Shown piece by piece: positions 51,959-59,910 of a DNA stretch of 64,000 nucleotides. Source of the stretch: Parabacteroides massiliensis (GTDB lineage Bacteria; Bacteroidota; Bacteroidia; Bacteroidales; Tannerellaceae); the NCBI RefSeq assembly GCF_900155425.1, contig NZ_LT700189.1, positions 613,787 through 677,786 on the forward strand. Reading direction: 5' to 3'. Below the pieces are notes generated by a model. That model was not told the origin of the DNA. It did not search any database and was given only the letters and a program-made list of their open reading frames with translations. The translations under genes were made by a program, and so were the position numbers. Every line of letters begins with the position of its first letter. Position 1 is the first letter of the stretch.

Positions 51959-53491
51959 TCAATTTTCTCCTCCTACTGTAAGTTTACTAACCAAGGCTGA
52001 CGGCATACCGCAGGTTACCGGACAGGATTGCCCGTCCTTGCCGCATGTCCAGGTGCCGTTGTCCATTTGGTAATTGTTCCCGACCATCGTGATATCGGCC
52101 AACGCACGCGGACCATTCCCGATGATGTTGATGTCCTTGATCGGCTGTGTCAGTTTGCCGTTCTCGATCAGGTAACCGTCTTTCACGAAGAAGGTGAAGT
52201 CGCCCGCACCGATCTGTACCTGTCCGTTGGTAAAGCTGGAGGCATAGATGCCTTTCTTCACGGTCGAGATCATTTCTTCTTCCGTCACGTTTCCGGCTTC
52301 CATATAAGTGGCACGCATACGCGGGATCGGCATCTGGCGGAATGATTCGCGGCGGCCGTTGCCCGTCGACGGGATACCGTAATATTTGGCACTGATACGG
52401 TCGTGCAGGTAGCTGGTCAGGACGCCTTCTTTCACGATGTAGGTCTTCTGCCCGGCAATGCCTTCGTCGTCGATATTGACGGAACCGCGGTTGAAAGGAA
52501 TCGTACCGTCGTCCACCACGTTGATATGTTCGTTACAAACTTTCTTGTTCAGCTGGTCGGAGAAGATAGACGTGTTCTTGCGATTGAAGTCGGCTTCGAA
52601 AGCATGGCCGATTGCTTCGTGCAGCAAGATTCCGGAACCTCCGGCGCCCATTACGACCGGCATTTCGCCTCCTTTAGGCTTGATGGCCTGGAACAGGATG
52701 GAGGTTTTCTCCACCGCCTCCTTGGCCACTTCGGCAATGATATCGTCTGTCAGGAATTCCGCTCCCATACGGAAAGCGCGGGATGCATACGAGTTTTCGA
52801 TCTTCCCGTTTTCCTCCATGATGCAGACCGCACCTAACGTCACCATCGGGCGATAGTCGTAGTACATCTGTCCTTCGGAATTGCAGAACAAGATATGGGA
52901 AGTCATGTCTCCCAACGAAGCCATCACCTTGTGTACCCGTTTATCGAGCGCAAAAATCTGGTCGTTCAGTTTCTGGAGATACGGAGTCTTTGCATTTACG
53001 GCGAGTTCGTCCCACGGAGTCTGTACGCCGTAATAATTGTTCAGGATCGGTTCTTCCGTCAGGCCTACCGGAGCTTTCCCGGCCGAACCGGTTGCGATAC
53101 GGGCTGCCGTACGGGCTGCTTTCAGCATCTCGTCGAGAGTCACGTTTTCCACATACGCATAACCGGTCTGGTCGCCGGCCAATACACGCACACCCATACC
53201 GAAATCGATATTGGAGGAAGCGCGGTTTACGGCTCCGTCCTGCAATCCGATGTTATTCCGGTAGGAATGTTCAAAGAAAAGATCGGCATAGTCGCCGCCT
53301 TTTTCGAGTGCTGCCGTCAGCACTTTCTTCATGTCGCTTTCGCTGACACCGAAATGGTTTTGAGCGAATGAGATACCGGTGGCCTGATCTGTTCCGTTTC
53401 CGGTACAACTTCCTAAGAATGAGGGAGCCGCTAATGATCCAAGCATAACCATACCTCCTGTTTTGATAAAATCACGTCTGTTGATTTTCAC
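51959..53491 (-). CDS. tldD: TldD-family metalloprotease with twin-arginine lipoprotein-like leader
   Basis: 510 residues. The N-terminus reads NRRDFIKTGG (R5-R6), then a hydrophobic stretch and LGSC with C29, i.e. a Tat signal with a lipobox-like site; the TldD domain starts near residue 40. The zinc motif is H291-E-A-I-G-H296 (LLHEAIGHAFEADF), and NIDDEGIAG and PIPRMRATYMEAG further support TldD. TldD/TldE hydrolyse small peptides or mature modified peptides and are cytoplasmic in E. coli. The leader implies this one is exported folded with its metal. Confidence 0.92.
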   Translation of the reverse strand: MKINRRDFIKTGGMVMLGSLAAPSFLGSCTGNGTDQATGISFAQNHFGVSESDMKKVLTAALEKGGDYADLFFEHSYRNNIGLQDGAVNRASSNIDFGMGVRVLAGDQTGYAYVENVTLDEMLKAARTAARIATGSAGKAPVGLTEEPILNNYYGVQTPWDELAVNAKTPYLQKLNDQIFALDKRVHKVMASLGDMTSHILFCNSEGQMYYDYRPMVTLGAVCIMEENGKIENSYASRAFRMGAEFLTDDIIAEVAKEAVEKTSILFQAIKPKGGEMPVVMGAGGSGILLHEAIGHAFEADFNRKNTSIFSDQLNKKVCNEHINVVDDGTIPFNRGSVNIDDEGIAGQKTYIVKEGVLTSYLHDRISAKYYGIPSTGNGRRESFRQMPIPRMRATYMEAGNVTEEEMISTVKKGIYASSFTNGQVQIGAGDFTFFVKDGYLIENGKLTQPIKDINIIGNGPRALADITMVGNNYQMDNGTWTCGKDGQSCPVTCGMPSALVSKLTVGGEN

Positions 53492-53538
53492 GTTATATTT
53501 GTTGATTTGTAATTTATGATTTATGATTTTTCATTGTG

Positions 53539-54768
53539 TCAATTGTGCTTCGCCCATTGCATCACATTGGCAGGCGGGCGTTCGGCCAAGAGTTCTTTTT
53601 TCATGAAATCCATGTAAGGAGCCACGTGTTTGAAAAACTTCTTGTAACCTTTACATAGGTAGTTCAATCCGGGTTCGCCGTTTGCCGTATGGAGGAAACG
53701 GTTTTTGGGACATTCGCCGTTGCAGGCAAAGAGGAACTCGCACTCCTTGCACTGGGTGGGGAGTTTTTCATATTTGTCTGCCCCGAACTTCAGTTGGCGT
53801 TGGCTGTACATCATTTCGGTGAGTGTCCGGGTGTGGATGTTGCCCAACTTGTATTCCGGGAATACAAAGTGGTCGCAAGCATATACATCGCCGTTGAACT
53901 CCATCACTCCGGCATGTCCGCAAGTACGCGCTAACGTACAGACCCCCGGTTGTTCGCCCACCCAGTTTGCCAGTGTGGAGTCGAAAAGCTGGATATAATA
54001 ATTCCCGACATCTTCTTTCAGCCATTCGTCGAAGACGGCGCAAAGGAAATCGCCCCATTTTCCGGCGTCGACCGTAAAAGGCGCCAGTTTGATGTTGGCA
54101 TCCTGTTGTTCGGGCGAGGTGAGCAACGTCCCGTCCTGATGGAATCCGAGACGTTCAACGATCGGAGCGAACTGGATGTAGTGGCAATCTATTTCTTTGA
54201 AAAAGCGATAGAATTCCAGCGGATAATCCACATTGTAGTCATTGACGACAGCCATCGCATTGTATTCCACGCCGTGCTTTTTCATCAGCTCGATTCCTTT
54301 CATCACTTTATAGAAGGAGGGAAGCCCTTGCCTGTTGCGGCGATATTCGTCATGAAACTCCTGGGGACCGTCTATCGAAACTCCCACAAGGAAGTTGTTC
54401 TCCTTGAAGAAACGACACCAGTCATCGTTCAGCAACGTCCCGTTTGTCTGTATGCAGTTGTCGATCTGGCGGCCACGGCCGTACTTGCGTTGCAGCTCCA
54501 ACGCCTTCCGGTAGAAACTGATCGGGCGCATCAGCGTTTCTCCGCCATGCCAGGTAAAGAGAACCTGCGGCATCGTCTGGCATTCCAGATATTCCTTGAT
54601 GAATTTTTCCAGCAACTGTTCGCTCATGACATGGTTTTTCACCTCCGGGTAAAGTTTCCCCTTCTCCAGGTAGTAGCAATATTCGCACGCCAGGTTACAA
54701 ACCGAACCGACGGGTTTCAACATGACATATACGGGTTTCGCGAACGGAGATATATATGGATTGCTCAT
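53539..54768 (-). CDS. Anaerobic sulfatase-maturase-type radical SAM protein
   Basis: 409 residues from the ATG at 54768; the 20 extra codons to 54828 translate repeat DNA and are rejected. The radical SAM cluster is C24-x3-C28-x2-C31 (GSVCNLACEYCYYLEKG). The SPASM region has the Cys pattern GVCTLARTCGHAG, VYACDHFVFPEYKLGN and CKECEFLFACNGECPKNRF. Such enzymes oxidise Cys or Ser of sulfatases to formylglycine using SAM and 4Fe-4S clusters. No sulfatase gene is in the window, so the substrate must be elsewhere. Confidence 0.9.
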   Translation of the reverse strand: MSNPYISPFAKPVYVMLKPVGSVCNLACEYCYYLEKGKLYPEVKNHVMSEQLLEKFIKEYLECQTMPQVLFTWHGGETLMRPISFYRKALELQRKYGRGRQIDNCIQTNGTLLNDDWCRFFKENNFLVGVSIDGPQEFHDEYRRNRQGLPSFYKVMKGIELMKKHGVEYNAMAVVNDYNVDYPLEFYRFFKEIDCHYIQFAPIVERLGFHQDGTLLTSPEQQDANIKLAPFTVDAGKWGDFLCAVFDEWLKEDVGNYYIQLFDSTLANWVGEQPGVCTLARTCGHAGVMEFNGDVYACDHFVFPEYKLGNIHTRTLTEMMYSQRQLKFGADKYEKLPTQCKECEFLFACNGECPKNRFLHTANGEPGLNYLCKGYKKFFKHVAPYMDFMKKELLAERPPANVMQWAKHN

Positions 54769-54770
54769 AT

Positions 54771-54806
54771 TATAATTGACAATTGATAATTGACAATCGA
54801 CAATTA
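54771..54806. repeat. AATTGTCAATT-type repeat, copy 2
   Basis: ATAATTGACAATTGATAATT, continuing as GACAATCGACAATT, lies directly upstream of the maturase start, in its leader. Same type as 12397-12434. Confidence 0.6.
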
Positions 54807-54838
54807 CCGGGTAATTATCTTTTGTCAAATTTTAATTA

Positions 54839-54846
54839 CAAAGGTA
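54839..54846 (-). promoter_or_regulatory. -7 element of the sulfatase-maturase gene
   Basis: The minus strand reads TACCTTTG, an exact match. The transcript would include the AATTGTCAATT repeat before the ATG at 54768. Confidence 0.5.
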
Positions 54847-54873
54847 GTTCTTTTAACGGATGAATGTCATTTT

Positions 54874-55890
54874 TTACCGTGTTTTTTTCTTATAGCGGTT
54901 GTAATCGGTGACAAATCCTTCGCAGAGCCAGTTTGCAAGGGCCTGGCGGTTGTCGCTCAAGATGATTCGTTGCTGGTCGAAACTGTTCTGGATATTGCCC
55001 AACTCGACGAAAACGGAGGCCGGTGTCGTGTGTCTCAACACGTAGAGATTCCGCCCGTCCACTGTCCCGGTAAACCCGCGTCCCGGTTGATGCTTCTTGT
55101 ATTTATGGGAGAAAGTCGTCCGCATGGTTTTCGCCAGATGTTTGCTTTCGGAGTTCTTGTCCTGGTGGTAGAAAAAAACATCGGTCTGGTGGCCTTTGTT
55201 ACGGCTGTCCACATGCACGAAGATAGCCCGTTTGTAGGCGTATTTATCTTGCTTGAACAAGGTGTTTATTTTGTCGCTCCGTTGTTTCAGGCGGCGAACC
55301 TGGTTGAAAGGGATCGGGCTGCCCATGCAGGTCTCCCGTTTGCTGTTGTTCAGGTATTTGTCGTTGCGTATTCCGTCTTTGGCATCCTGGATGATGATGT
55401 GGACTTTGGCTCCTTTCATCATCAGGTTGCGTGCCAGGCGGAGCACGATGTCGTAGGCATATTCGTCTTCGTGCAACTCGACTTTGCCAATCCGCCCGAT
55501 TGCCCCCGGATCGGGACCTCCATGTCCGCTGACCAGGTAGAAGCAGGCGCCTTTCAATTCGGACGATGTCACTTTGTAGGAGGCCAGGTCCTTACCGAAC
55601 AGCGGTTCGTAGTTCGCCCGTTTGGCAGCGGCCGCTGCGACAGCTTCTTTTCCCTGTAAGGGGGGAAGCGTGTATTTGACTCCCATCCGAAGGACGTTTC
55701 CTTTGCCTAACTTGGTTCTGTTCAGCTCGATGAACTGCTTCTGGTATGCGGCGCCTGTGCGGTTATGGCGTTTGAGGAACAGGGTGACGCCTTCTCCTTT
55801 CTTGGGAAAGGCTTTTTCCTGAGCCTGTAGCCGGTTGGTGCAAAGTATGGTAAAAAATAATGCGAATATGATACTAAGTTTGAACTTCAT
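54874..55890 (-). CDS. N-acetylmuramoyl-L-alanine amidase (Amidase_3)
   Basis: 338 residues. A signal peptide (MKFKLSIIFALFFTILCTNRLQA) is followed by a LysM-like module (GEGVTLFLKRHNRTGAAYQKQFIELNR...GVKYTLPP, about 32-77). A zinc amidase_3 domain has VSGHGGPDPGAIG, the ELHEDEYAYDIVLRLA Glu, HVDSRN and VELGNIQN with its catalytic Glu. It cleaves the lactyl-L-Ala bond of peptidoglycan in the periplasm for cell separation or recycling. It has its own promoter (55914-55943). Confidence 0.93.
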   Translation of the reverse strand: MKFKLSIIFALFFTILCTNRLQAQEKAFPKKGEGVTLFLKRHNRTGAAYQKQFIELNRTKLGKGNVLRMGVKYTLPPLQGKEAVAAAAAKRANYEPLFGKDLASYKVTSSELKGACFYLVSGHGGPDPGAIGRIGKVELHEDEYAYDIVLRLARNLMMKGAKVHIIIQDAKDGIRNDKYLNNSKRETCMGSPIPFNQVRRLKQRSDKINTLFKQDKYAYKRAIFVHVDSRNKGHQTDVFFYHQDKNSESKHLAKTMRTTFSHKYKKHQPGRGFTGTVDGRNLYVLRHTTPASVFVELGNIQNSFDQQRIILSDNRQALANWLCEGFVTDYNRYKKKTR

Positions 55891-55913
55891 CGGTGATATG
55901 TTGCTAATGCGAA

Positions 55914-55943
55914 CAAAAATACAGCTTTTTCGGGATTGTGCAA
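55914..55943 (-). promoter_or_regulatory. Promoter of the amidase gene
   Basis: On the minus strand a TTG (complement of 55941-55943) is 19 nt from TATTTTTG (complement of 55914-55921), the expected Bacteroidetes spacing. Start codon at 55890. Confidence 0.6.
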
Positions 55944-56041
55944 TACATCGTTATGCAGATTCCGAAAATGTGACAATATCCCCCTCTAAAAGCATGTTTT
56001 AGACGCCCGCTGAAAACCAGCGTTATAGCATGTATAAGATT

Positions 56042-56067
56042 ATTAAAAAATATTACCCTTGCGGGAA
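56042..56067. repeat. Dispersed 26-bp motif, copy 2
   Basis: TTAAAAAATATTA followed by CCCTTGCGGGAAA. It matches 1847-1872 at 24 of 26 positions. A nearby palindrome (ATGAAAATGGATTTTCAT, about 56084-56101) lies in the same 415-bp gap, which otherwise holds no gene I can support. Confidence 0.55.
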
Positions 56068-56230
56068 AATCTATTTTTATGGGTATGAAAATGGATTTTC
56101 ATGCTTATGTGTTTCGATTTAAACGAATGGGTATTTTGGAAAAAATAAACAATAAGCACGCACAACCAAGAATAAAAAAACATTTGACAATGTAGGAAGT
56201 TTGATTGAGGAAATATAATTGATTTACTTA

Positions 56231-56298
56231 GAATCGGCAGTCATTCTGAGTTGTTCGGTAAAAAAAAGTAACTTACTTCAATGAATGGTTGCCGATTC
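56231..56298. other. Long imperfect hairpin beyond the NUDIX gene
   Basis: GAATCGGCAGTCATTC (56231-56246) and GAATGGTTGCCGATTC (56283-56298) pair with only two mismatches around a 36-nt loop. It starts just after the stop of the leftward NUDIX gene (56306) and could end its transcript, but lacks a U-tract on that strand. Confidence 0.5.
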
Positions 56299-56305
56299 GG
56301 TATTC

Positions 56306-56866
56306 TCAAATCAAATGATTCATTGCCATGTATTTCCAAAGAGGGGCTGCATGGAGCGCTTGTTTGATCCGGTCGTTCAGTAGTAATTCTTTTACTTCGT
56401 CGAGAGTCAGGAGGTGGACGCTCAGGTCTTCAGTCGCTTCAAGATGTTGGGCTGTGACCGGTTCGACATCCGTGGCAAGATAGCAATAGGTGAGGTTGGT
56501 GTGGGTACTCGGATTGACACCTATGACCATCAGTTCGCTCCAATTCCCGTTGCCGTAACCGGTCTCTTCAAGCAATTCCCGCCGGGCGGAGACGAGTGGG
56601 GAAGCGTCTTCCTTTTCGCAGACACCGGCACAAAGTTCGTAAGCCGTGATACCCAGGCCATGGCGATACTGGCTGACAAATACGAATTTCTGTTCTTTGG
56701 TGATTGCGATCACATTGATCCATTCCGGATATTCGAATATATAATATTCAGGAATCCTGTTCCCGTTCGGCAATTCCACTTCCTCCTTGCGCACGGTAAA
56801 CCAAGGCTGGCGGGACAGATATTCACTTTTCAATACTTTCCAGTTTCTGTTTTTCGGTGTTTCCAT
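56306..56866 (-). CDS. NUDIX hydrolase (ADP-ribose pyrophosphatase-like)
   Basis: 186 residues from the ATG at 56866 (METPKNRNWKVL). Upstream in-frame codons to 56977 translate repeat DNA and are rejected. The Nudix box is complete: AGVCEKEDASPLVSARRELLEETGYG, with the RELLEE core. The N-terminal region (EVELPNGNRIPEYYIFEYPEWINVIAITKEQKFVFVSQYRHGLG) resembles ADP-ribose pyrophosphatases that clear nucleotide sugars. The exact substrate is not fixed. Confidence 0.9.
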   Translation of the reverse strand: METPKNRNWKVLKSEYLSRQPWFTVRKEEVELPNGNRIPEYYIFEYPEWINVIAITKEQKFVFVSQYRHGLGITAYELCAGVCEKEDASPLVSARRELLEETGYGNGNWSELMVIGVNPSTHTNLTYCYLATDVEPVTAQHLEATEDLSVHLLTLDEVKELLLNDRIKQALHAAPLWKYMAMNHLI

Positions 56867-56904
56867 ATTTGTTGTTTGTTGGTATGTAATAAATAATGAT
56901 GTCC

Positions 56905-57030
56905 CGTAGGGGCGGGATTCTACTCCGCCCAATGCAAATGACATCCGTTTTGTCCGGGGCCAATGAATGGATCCCAATATCCGGATTCAATGGGCGGATC
57001 CAATGGGCAGAGCAGAGCCCTGCCCCTACG
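56905..57030. repeat. GTAGGGGC...GCCCCTAC inverted element
   Basis: CGTAGGGGC (56905-56913) and GCCCCTACG (57022-57030) are exact complements. The inner flanks (GGGATTCTACTCCGCCC and GGGCAGAGCAGAGCCCT) also largely pair. Inside are two GGATC-type near-repeats (CCAATATCCGGATT, GGGCGGATCC). The GC-rich sequence contrasts with its surroundings. It resembles short intergenic mobile elements (REP/MITE-like) and carries no gene. Confidence 0.65.
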
Positions 57031-57093
57031 AGCGACAATTATATTGTATGACAATGCCATCCATATCATCAATATAAATATGAAACGGAAGAT

Positions 57094-57126
57094 TTTGTAA
57101 TAAATTGCGTATGTTTCGTATCTTTG
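57094..57126 (+). promoter_or_regulatory. Promoter of the O-acetylation operon
   Basis: TTTG at 57094-57097 and TATCTTTG at 57119-57126 (21-nt gap) match the consensus. It places the transcription start near 57133, so the in-frame ATGs at 57105 and 57111 cannot be used and 57150 is the start. Confidence 0.65.
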
Positions 57127-57149
57127 TGGTTTCGAAAGAGAGTACTCAG

Positions 57150-58598
57150 ATGAATAAAGATAATAATTTCGGCAGGCTTTTGCTCCTGCTACTTATTACG
57201 TTAGGTATCTGCTTGGGATTTTATTACTTACCGGACCAGTTGTTCGGGATGAAAATAAAAAAAGTTGATTTGCTTTCCGATCTCAGGATAAAGCCTGAAT
57301 CCTTAGCTATGGATTCCTTACGTATGCAATTGGAACAACCGGATACGGTCCGGATAGATTCGGCCGCCGTGCGCGATTCGATCCTGAAAACAACGGGCAT
57401 CGATTCTGTCGCGCTTGCACTGCGCGACTCGCTCTACAAGGTTATGTATGCAGACCAGGGAGCCGATTCGCTGGGAACGCGTATCGAGGATTACTCCGTC
57501 GGGCACATAGGTCTGAAACGGTTCTTTGCCGCTCTGGGAAATAGCAGAGAGGCGGACCGACCGGTGCGTGTCGCCTTTTTGGGTGATTCGTTTATCGAAG
57601 GTGATATCGTGGTGGCCGATTTCCGTTCGGGAATGCAGGAGCAGTTCGGAGGGCACGGAGTCGGGTTCGTCCCGATTACGTCGGTCGCCGCCCAGTTCCG
57701 CCCGACGATCGAGCAGAAGGCGGAAGGTTGGACCACCTGGTCCATGCTGACGGACCACCATCACCGGTATACGCTTTCCGGAATGACGTTCGAACCGAAA
57801 GAAGAGAAGCCGTCCATCTCGGTGAAGACGACAGACCGTTATCCTGAATTGAAAACGGTTTCTTCCCTCAAATTCTTGTATGAAACGAATACCCGCACAC
57901 GGATGGAATTGGTTTGCAACGGCACGTCCGATACGATCCGCGAAACCTTGGAACCGACCTCCGTCATCACGCAATACGAACAGACGGGGACCTTTACGGA
58001 GGCCTCTTTCAGCTTTGCCGATACGGCAGGTTTCCGTGCTCTCGGGGTTGCACTCGAAGATAATTCAGGGGTGATCGTGGACAATTATTCGTTGCGTGGC
58101 AATTCCGGTATGATCCTTTCAAGGTTGGACAGCGCCCGTTGCCGGGAGTTGAACGAGATACGCCCCTATGATCTGGTCGTTTTGCAGTACGGGTTGAATA
58201 TCGTCAGCGACAGCGTTCTCCAGTATGGTTGGTACGCCAAACGGATGGAAGAAGCCGTACGCCACGTGCGCGTCTGTTTTCCGGATGCCGACATCCTGAT
58301 GTTGGGCGTTTCGGACAGAAGCCGGCAAGTAGACGGATCATTCGAAACGATGCCCGCCGTATTGGCCTTGTTGCACGCGCAGCGGCAGGCAGCCCGCCGT
58401 TCGGGTGTCGCTTTCTGGAATGTTTTCGGGGCGATGGGAGGAGAAAACAGTATGGTCCGGTTCGTCGAAAACAACTGGGCCAGCAAAGATTATACACATT
58501 TGAGTTTCAGAGGAGGAAAAGAGATCGCTTCTGCCTTGTTGAATGCAATATTATTAGAAAAGGAGTTTTATGATGAAGCAGACAAAGTGGCTCGTTAG
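57150..58598 (+). CDS. Membrane-anchored SGNH hydrolase
   Basis: 482 residues. A membrane anchor at about 8-27 (GRLLLLLLITLGICLGFYYL) leads to a Ser/Asp-rich linker and an SGNH domain: block I VAFLGDSFIEGD with nucleophile S147, block III-like LQYGLNIV (N), and the C-terminal D447-x2-H450 (DYTHLSFRGG). The catalytic Ser, Asp and His are present. Such esterases or acetyltransferase partners act on O-acetyl groups of glycans in the periplasm. Its 3' end overlaps the next gene by 29 bp. Confidence 0.87.
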   Translation: MNKDNNFGRLLLLLLITLGICLGFYYLPDQLFGMKIKKVDLLSDLRIKPESLAMDSLRMQLEQPDTVRIDSAAVRDSILKTTGIDSVALALRDSLYKVMYADQGADSLGTRIEDYSVGHIGLKRFFAALGNSREADRPVRVAFLGDSFIEGDIVVADFRSGMQEQFGGHGVGFVPITSVAAQFRPTIEQKAEGWTTWSMLTDHHHRYTLSGMTFEPKEEKPSISVKTTDRYPELKTVSSLKFLYETNTRTRMELVCNGTSDTIRETLEPTSVITQYEQTGTFTEASFSFADTAGFRALGVALEDNSGVIVDNYSLRGNSGMILSRLDSARCRELNEIRPYDLVVLQYGLNIVSDSVLQYGWYAKRMEEAVRHVRVCFPDADILMLGVSDRSRQVDGSFETMPAVLALLHAQRQAARRSGVAFWNVFGAMGGENSMVRFVENNWASKDYTHLSFRGGKEIASALLNAILLEKEFYDEADKVAR

Positions 58599-59910
58599 TC
58601 TATCGACTTGCTTGGTTTGGATGGCAGTCAGTGCCGCCGGTGCAAAAGGGAAGCTGCCCCTTCCCGCGCTCCCTTCCCGCACTTATTCGATCGGGCAGGA
58701 GGTCGATTCGATCCTGTCGCCCTCGTCGTTGCAGGCTTTCTTTGCCGGGCTGGATTCGCTCAGGGCTGGGAAGGATACCGTATTGACGATCGTCCATTTA
58801 GGCGATTCCCACATACAGGCCGGCTATTATTCGGGCAAGGTGATGCGTCTCTTGCAGGAGCAGTTCGGGAATGCCGGACGCGGATGGATCGCCCCTTTCA
58901 AGTTGAGCCGGACAAATGAGCCGGACGACTATTTCATCTCCTCTGCCGTCCGCGAATGGGTGGCGGGACGTTGCATACAAGCCAACAAGAAATGTCCGGT
59001 CGGAATCGGCGGGATCGGTATCCAATCCGTCTCACCCTCCATCAATCTGGATGTCCGGATAGCCCCTAACAACGGGGCAGGCTATTCTTTCAACCGGGCA
59101 ATCCTCTACCGGGGGGAGAAATCCATGCCGATGTTACCGACCGGCCCGCTCAAAGATTCCGTACAGACTTCCTTGGCAACAGTTCCGGCTGTCGCAGGTG
59201 TCCTGGCCGATACGTTCCGCATCTCTTATCCGGTGGATACGTTGCAACTGCACAGCACCCGGCGAAAGCAAGGCACGGACAAGTTGTTGCCGGCCTCCAC
59301 TTTCAAAAATGTTTATTACGGTTTCAACCTGACAAACGGCAATCCGGGTATCCTCTACCATTCGGTCGGTGTGAACGGGGCGATGTATGTCAATTACACG
59401 GACGAAACCTACGTCCGCCAGTTGGCCTTGCTGAAACCGTCTTTGTTGATTGTTTCGCTGGGGACGAACGAAACTTTCGGCCGTCGTTTCCGTACGGAAG
59501 AATTCGGCGGGCAGGTTCGTGCGTTCGTTTCTCTTGTCAAGAAATATATGCCGGAGACGGCTATCATGCTCACCACTCCACCGGAATGCTATAAGCGGAC
59601 GTATGTCAATAAAAAACGGACGTATGTCCGCAACGCGAATACTCAGCTCGCCGCAAAGGCAATTGTAAAAGCAGCTCATGAAGAGGGGGTAGCTTGTTGG
59701 GACTTGTTTGCCGCCACGGGCGGGAAGGGTTCTTGCGTCAAATGGCACAAGGAGAAGTTGATGGGGCGCGACCGTATCCATTTCACAAAGGAAGGTTATC
59801 GCGAACAAGGGACGCTTTTGGTAAGAGCACTTCTGCGTTCTTACCAATGGACAAAAAACGAGAAAGCCGGGGAAACGGAAGAATTGGAGAAAGCGGAGGA
59901 AAGATTATGA
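58570..59910 (+). CDS. Secreted SGNH hydrolase
   Basis: 446 residues. An AGGAG ribosome site (58561-58565) precedes tandem ATGs at 58570 and 58573, inside the previous gene. A signal peptide (WLVSLSTCLVWMAVSAAGA) precedes an SGNH domain: VHLGDSHIQAG (S80), VSLGTNETFG (GxN block) and GRDRIHFTKEGY with D401 and H404. It is a paralogue in function, though divergent in sequence, of the preceding gene; together with the MBOAT gene this parallels alginate AlgI/AlgJ/AlgX-type O-acetylation. The acceptor glycan is unknown. Confidence 0.88.
   Translation: MMKQTKWLVSLSTCLVWMAVSAAGAKGKLPLPALPSRTYSIGQEVDSILSPSSLQAFFAGLDSLRAGKDTVLTIVHLGDSHIQAGYYSGKVMRLLQEQFGNAGRGWIAPFKLSRTNEPDDYFISSAVREWVAGRCIQANKKCPVGIGGIGIQSVSPSINLDVRIAPNNGAGYSFNRAILYRGEKSMPMLPTGPLKDSVQTSLATVPAVAGVLADTFRISYPVDTLQLHSTRRKQGTDKLLPASTFKNVYYGFNLTNGNPGILYHSVGVNGAMYVNYTDETYVRQLALLKPSLLIVSLGTNETFGRRFRTEEFGGQVRAFVSLVKKYMPETAIMLTTPPECYKRTYVNKKRTYVRNANTQLAAKAIVKAAHEEGVACWDLFAATGGKGSCVKWHKEKLMGRDRIHFTKEGYREQGTLLVRALLRSYQWTKNEKAGETEELEKAEERL

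Noticed and set aside
54769-54828. N-terminal extension of the radical SAM maturase
   Set aside because: It translates the AATTGTCAATT repeat; a promoter element at 54839 and the MSNPYISPF start support the shorter form.
56867-56977. N-terminal extension of the NUDIX protein
   Set aside because: It translates the GC-rich inverted repeat element; homologues start near METPKN.
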